Positions 59,219 to 64,000 of a stretch of DNA of 64,000 nucleotides are shown in pieces; position 1 is the first letter of the stretch, and every line of letters begins with the position of its first letter. The notes below the pieces were generated by a model that did not search any database, was not told where the DNA came from, and saw nothing but the letters and a program-made list of their open reading frames with translations. A program made the translations under genes and the position numbers. Source of the stretch: an uncultured Bacteroidota bacterium (GTDB taxonomy: Bacteria > Bacteroidota > Bacteroidia > JABEUT01); contig CAIWVW010000004.1 of assembly GCA_903916255.1 (NCBI GenBank), forward strand, positions 1 through 64,000, given 5' to 3'.

Positions 59219-61322
59219 GTTTATTCTTTTTTAATAATGCAATTGCACGCTCACAAATATTTTCAACGGTGAATCCGTATTCGCGCATCATTACTTCCCC
59301 GGGGGCTGAAGCACCGAAAGTATCAATGCCTATTACTTCCCCTTTATCGCCAACGTATTTATTCCAACCTTGGGTTACGCCTGCTTCAACCGCTATTCTT
59401 GTATGAATTGACGGGGGCAACACCGTATCACGGTATACTTGGGTTTGCGCTTCAAATAATTCCCAACTGGGCATGGAAACAACACGTACTGCAATATTCT
59501 GTTCACTTAGTTTTTCCTGTGCTTCTACAATTAAATGGACTTCTGAACCGGTTGCTATAAGTATTAATTCCGGATTAACATCCGGGGCATATGATAGAAT
59601 ATACGCACCAAAACGAAGCCAGTCCGCAGAAGCGAATTTTTTCCTGTCGAGCGTTGGCAAATCTTGACGCGTTAAAATTAATGCCACAGGAGCTTTACTT
59701 GATTCTATGGCCATTCGCCATGCCATAGCAGTTTCATTAGCATCGCAAGGACGGATAACAATCAATCGTGGAATTGCGCGGAGGGCCGCAAGATGTTCTA
59801 TCGGTTGATGCGTTGGGCCATCCTCACCCATAGCAATACTATCGTGCGTAAAAACAAAAACGGTATTCAATTCCATTAATGCGGCAAGGCGAATTGCAGG
59901 GCGCATGTAATCTGAAAAAGTGAGGAATGTAGCGCAGAATGGGAGAATGCCGCCATGTGCAGCCATTCCGTTAGAAATGGAGGCCATGCCATGTTCGCGA
60001 ACGCCAAATTGCAAATTACGCCCGGCATAACTCCAGCCGCCTGCGGCAGAGCCTTGCAAATCGCCGACAGCCATAGTTGGGTTTTCAAAGTTCCCGGCAT
60101 CTTTAAGTTCTGTATATGTTGATGTATTTAAATCGGCGGAGCCGCCAATAAACCCGGGCAGGTTATGATAAAAAGCCTGCATAATTTTTCCGGAAGCAAC
60201 CCGCGTAGCCATTCCTTTAGCATCCGCAGGAAATTCAGGAATAGTTGCATCCCATTCGGGCGTAAGTTTTCCATTCATCAGATAAAAAAGTTCCTTGGCA
60301 AGCTCCGGGTATTCCTTTTTATATGTGGTAAATTTCTTTTCCCATTCTTTCCCTGACTGTTCTCCTTGCTTAATTGCTTTATGAAAATGAAGTTCTGCTT
60401 CCTTCGGAATTAAAAAAGAAGGTTCGACAGGCCAGCCCAAATTTTCTTTTGTCCGCTTTACTTCATCCACACCTAAAGGTGAGCCATGCGCCGAGCATTT
60501 GTCTTGCTTATTGGGTGAACCATAACCAATATGTGTGTGGACTAAAATCAGCGATGGACGTTCTGTTTCCAACTGGGCCGCCCGAATAGCATTCTCTATT
60601 GCGCCCAAATCGTTCCCATCTTCAATGGATTGCGTATGCCATCCATACGCTTCAAATCGCTTTGCATGGTCTTCCGTGAAAGTTACCGGAGTAGCGGATG
60701 CAAGCGTAATATGGTTATTGTCGTACAGATAAATTAATTTTCCGAGTTTCAGGTGGCCCGCAAGCGGAGCAGCTTCGGCAGACACACCTTCCATCAGGTC
60801 GCCGTCACTTACTATTCCGTAGGTGTAATGATTTATAATTTCATTTCCGTGTTTGTTGTAGCGTGCCGCAAGATAGGCTTCGGCTATTGCCATGCCCACA
60901 CCATTCGCGAATCCCTGTCCGAGCGGGCCTGTGGTAGTTTCAACGCCGGGTGTTAAACCCCGTTCCGGATGGCCGGGAGTTTTACTTCCCCATTGGCGAA
61001 ATTGTTTAATATCCTCTAACGATAAATCATACCCTGTTAGATGCAGTAAACTATAAAGCAACATGGAGCCATGTCCGGCAGACAATACAAACCTGTCCCG
61101 ATTAAACCACTGCGGATTTGCAGGATTATGCTGAAGGAACTTCGTCCATAATACATATGCCATAGGCGCAGCACCTAAGGGTAACCCCGGATGTCCGCTG
61201 TTAGCTTTTTGTATAGCATCAACAGAGAGAAAACGGATTGTGTTGATGCAAAGTTCATTCTGATTTATTTTGTTGCTTGCTGTTAACTGCTTACTATTTC
61301 TCTTTTTAATTTGTGTGTCCAT
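59211..61322 (-). CDS. tkt: transketolase
   Basis: [100 protein letters not shown]. Confidence 0.99.
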   Translation of the reverse strand: MDTQIKKRNSKQLTASNKINQNELCINTIRFLSVDAIQKANSGHPGLPLGAAPMAYVLWTKFLQHNPANPQWFNRDRFVLSAGHGSMLLYSLLHLTGYDLSLEDIKQFRQWGSKTPGHPERGLTPGVETTTGPLGQGFANGVGMAIAEAYLAARYNKHGNEIINHYTYGIVSDGDLMEGVSAEAAPLAGHLKLGKLIYLYDNNHITLASATPVTFTEDHAKRFEAYGWHTQSIEDGNDLGAIENAIRAAQLETERPSLILVHTHIGYGSPNKQDKCSAHGSPLGVDEVKRTKENLGWPVEPSFLIPKEAELHFHKAIKQGEQSGKEWEKKFTTYKKEYPELAKELFYLMNGKLTPEWDATIPEFPADAKGMATRVASGKIMQAFYHNLPGFIGGSADLNTSTYTELKDAGNFENPTMAVGDLQGSAAGGWSYAGRNLQFGVREHGMASISNGMAAHGGILPFCATFLTFSDYMRPAIRLAALMELNTVFVFTHDSIAMGEDGPTHQPIEHLAALRAIPRLIVIRPCDANETAMAWRMAIESSKAPVALILTRQDLPTLDRKKFASADWLRFGAYILSYAPDVNPELILIATGSEVHLIVEAQEKLSEQNIAVRVVSMPSWELFEAQTQVYRDTVLPPSIHTRIAVEAGVTQGWNKYVGDKGEVIGIDTFGASAPGEVMMREYGFTVENICERAIALLKKNKHE

Positions 61323-61560
61323 ATAGCACCCTTTAATTTTTATATAAAGGACTATAATTTCGGACGGGCAGATGTTACATAATTTAGGTGGAATGTTGCA
61401 TAATTCACACTTTTAAACCAACCACTGCCTCGTTTCCGGCAGTGCTAATACCAATTCCCGAGATAAAATTTATTATCAGATACAAATCCAATGATGTGTG
61501 AAATATGTAAAATATTTAAAAGCATACAGAATTATTAAAATTAAAAGATATACTTTTTGC

Positions 61561-61823
61561 TGGCTGAATGTATCTAAGGAGGATAATATCATTGCAGAGG
61601 GTTTATAGGAAATCGCTTTCAAAAAATCAATATCGGTTATTTCAGGCATTTTCATGTCGATAAAAAATCAAGGGTACCGGATTCTGCAGTAATTTTTTTG
61701 GGCTGTATTTGGTTCTGTAAATTTTCAGGAAACTTCCAACTGAGTGCTTTCTGCTATATAAGCGGAAATGAGTTTCAGGTAAATTAAATTATCATCTACT
61801 ATAATACACTTTATTTTTTCCAT
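61561..61823 (-). pseudogene. decayed response-regulator receiver-domain gene
   Basis: Reverse strand from ATG 61823: MEKIKCIIVDDNLIYLKLISAYIAESTQLEVS*KFTEPNTAQKNYCRIRYP*FFIDMKMPEITDIDFLKAISYKPSAMILSSLDTF. IIVDD and FIDMKMPEITDIDFLKAI match the acidic pocket and phospho-Asp region; internal TGA stops; the alternate frame between the stops reads KKLLQNPVPLIF. Confidence 0.75.
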
Positions 61824-61971
61824 AAACTCAGATGAAGTAAAGGTGAAATAATGGGGATGCTTAAGATTATATTTGAATTTAAAACTACAAACATTTTGAA
61901 ATACTCGATTTTTACGCCTCCCATTTCCTTACCTTTACCATGTTCTAAAAAGTCAGTTAGTATTAATATTT

Positions 61972-63894
61972 TTGAATCTGTTGAAAAAAGTCCCCCTCAT
62001 AGTATTCATTCTTGCTTCTACATTCTACAGCAGCTATTCACAGGACCGCCAGATTATCGATTCTCTTCAAAATGAGCTAAAACAATATGATGCTGCAAAA
62101 AAAGAGTTGGGTAAAAATGGCTTTACCTTAAGTGACAGCAGCAGGGCAGACATACTGTATGGCATTGCTTTCCATTACTTGAGAAACCCCGGCGACACCG
62201 GAATTTATTATGCCCAGCAAACGTTAGACTTGTCGGAACAAATTGGCTATAAAAAAGGGATTGGGAATGCCTATAATGCACTTGGCCTTATTTATATGGG
62301 GATGCAAAATTATCCGACTGCATTTAACTATTATAATAAATCACTGGAAATAAGAGCAGCCATAGGAGATAAAAAGGGCATTGCGGGAACCTATAATAAT
62401 TTAGGGCTTTTTTATGGGAAGCAAGGTGATTTTGAAGAAGAAATAAAATATCACCGCAAGTCATTAGAGGTGAAAGAAAAAATCGGTGACAGGGAAGGCA
62501 TGGCTGCATCGTATGGGAAAATTGGACATGCCTATAATGCATTGGGCAAATTTCCTGAAGCCATAAGTAATTACCTTCAAGCTTTAAAAATCGATGAAGA
62601 AGACAGTGATAAAATTCAGACCGGCGGGTCTTTTGGCGACATAGCAGATATTTATTCTAATGAAAGCAATTATAACGAGGCTTTAAAAAACTATCTGAAA
62701 GAGTATGCTATTGCAAGCAAATTCCCAAATTCATATACGCTGGCCTGTGCCGATGTGGGCATGGGGCGCATTTATTATAAACTGGGCAACGATACGGGGG
62801 CCATAAAATACTTCCAGTCTTCATTGGTAATTAATGAAAAACTTGGCAATAAACCAACCATGGGAGATACATATGGCTATTTAGGATGGGTTTATCTGGC
62901 CATGGGTAATTATTCGATGGCCTTAAGTTCAGCCGACTCTTCACTAAAAGAGCTCGGAAGTATCGGCTCGGAAATTGGGGTGGCGAAAATAACTATTGAA
63001 ATTGGTTCCATTTATGAAAAGCAAGGCAAGCTAAAAGACGCATTGGATGCAGTTACAAAAGGGCTTTTGTTGGCAAAAGAGGTAAAAGCCAGGGTGCTTA
63101 TGAAGGAGGCATATAGCCGCCTTGCAGATATTAATGCCGGACTGCATGATTATAAGTCAGCATATGAAGCTGATGAAGAATATAAAACGAATCTCGACAG
63201 TATAAGCAGCAATGAAAGTGTACAGAAAATAGCAACGCTTCAAATGAATTATGAGTTTACAAAAAAGGAAGACTCCATAAGGGTAGAACACGAAAAGGAG
63301 AATATTATTAAAACGGCGGAAATCAAAAGGAAAAATATCATTACCGGTAGTGCTGTTGTAATTTCATTGCTTGCCCTTATTTTAGCATTCGTGCTGATAA
63401 ACAGGCAGCAATTAAAACGTAAAAAAGATAAAATCATTTTTGAAAAGGAAAAACAGCAGATAGAAAGCGAATTGGCAAATGCTAAAACAATACTGGACGA
63501 GTATATACAGAATATGGAAGAGAAGAATAAGTTATTGGAAGAGTTCAAAATGGATTTGGAGGGATTTAAAAGTTTGTATGATAAAGAGCGGATAGAAAAA
63601 CTCGATTATTTAAATAAGGCAACCATACTTACCGACGAGGATTGGAATAAATTCAAACAACTTTTTGAACAAGTACATAAAGGCTTTTTAAAACGCTTGA
63701 AAGAAAAACTGCCTGATTTAACCCAAGCTGAAACACGGTTGATTTGTTTAACCAAACTCGATATTGGCACAAAACAGATGGCCGGAATTCTGGGTGTCTC
63801 TGGCGATACGATAAAAGTATCACGTCACCGTTTGCGGAAAAAGCTTAGTTTGTCGGAAGAAGATACGTTGGAAAATATTGCAATTTCTATTTGA
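61972..63894 (+). CDS. TPR-repeat sensor/regulator with TM segment and C-terminal LuxR-like HTH
   Basis: TPR units such as GNAYNALGLIYMGMQNYPTAFNYYNKSLEIRAAIGDKKG; TM NIITGSAVVISLLALILAFVLI; HTH LPDLTQAETRLICLTKLDIGTKQMAGILGVSGDTIKVSRHRLRKKL. TTG start; the TTG at 61981 gives a cleaner signal peptide. Confidence 0.88.
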   Translation: MNLLKKVPLIVFILASTFYSSYSQDRQIIDSLQNELKQYDAAKKELGKNGFTLSDSSRADILYGIAFHYLRNPGDTGIYYAQQTLDLSEQIGYKKGIGNAYNALGLIYMGMQNYPTAFNYYNKSLEIRAAIGDKKGIAGTYNNLGLFYGKQGDFEEEIKYHRKSLEVKEKIGDREGMAASYGKIGHAYNALGKFPEAISNYLQALKIDEEDSDKIQTGGSFGDIADIYSNESNYNEALKNYLKEYAIASKFPNSYTLACADVGMGRIYYKLGNDTGAIKYFQSSLVINEKLGNKPTMGDTYGYLGWVYLAMGNYSMALSSADSSLKELGSIGSEIGVAKITIEIGSIYEKQGKLKDALDAVTKGLLLAKEVKARVLMKEAYSRLADINAGLHDYKSAYEADEEYKTNLDSISSNESVQKIATLQMNYEFTKKEDSIRVEHEKENIIKTAEIKRKNIITGSAVVISLLALILAFVLINRQQLKRKKDKIIFEKEKQQIESELANAKTILDEYIQNMEEKNKLLEEFKMDLEGFKSLYDKERIEKLDYLNKATILTDEDWNKFKQLFEQVHKGFLKRLKEKLPDLTQAETRLICLTKLDIGTKQMAGILGVSGDTIKVSRHRLRKKLSLSEEDTLENIAISI

Positions 63895-64000
63895 TTGCCA
63901 GTTATATAAAAACTGTACCCCTCTTGTACCCTTAGCATATTAGGTTATCGCCTGTAACGTAAATATTTTTGGAGGAATACTAATTGCCCCTCCAAAAAAT

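Noticed and set aside
61424-61443. ACTGCC-TCGTTTCC-GGCAGT hairpin upstream of tkt
   Set aside because: Six-bp arms, no T-run and no gene end beside it; too weak to call a terminator or element
1-64000. CRISPR arrays, rRNA operons, tRNA genes, insertion sequences
   Set aside because: None recognised by eye: no regularly spaced repeats, no transposase motifs and no rRNA-like conserved segments; small RNAs and tRNAs could be missed without a scanner

Overview
This 64 kb window is chromosomal DNA from a Bacteroidota bacterium. Lineage evidence: DUF1573 proteins, beta-barrel outer-membrane proteins, and -7 boxes of the TAnnTTTG type in front of many genes. Most of it is housekeeping: groES/groEL, fahA, uvrA, pgk, an exopolysaccharide cluster (asnB, GT4, Wza-like, Wzc-like tyrosine kinase, rfbC, WecA/MraY-like, MltD-like), a tandem DUF1573 trio, GH1, and an LpxH-like phosphoesterase. 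From about 39.6 to 61.3 kb there is a sugar-phosphate locus made of two converging operons: tal-pgi fusion/HAD/gnd/zwf/pgl on + and tkt/rpiB/pgm/giant NdvB-like cyclic glucan synthase on -. The most interesting accessory item is a lone AT-rich gene at 46962-48281 where these operons meet. It looks like an ApeA-type HEPN ribonuclease (Rx4H motif RNYYTH), and its own -7 box lies inside a perfect 8-bp-arm inverted repeat. Other points of note are a decayed response-regulator receiver gene at about 61561-61823 (absent from the ORF track), a surface protein with an embedded c-type cytochrome domain, a solitary terminase-small-subunit-like HTH protein, a Tyr-rich tail on the Wzc-like kinase, and REP-like inverted repeats at the left edge. 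I saw no CRISPR array, rRNA, convincing tRNA or complete transposon. All family assignments come from reading motifs by eye; no database search was run.
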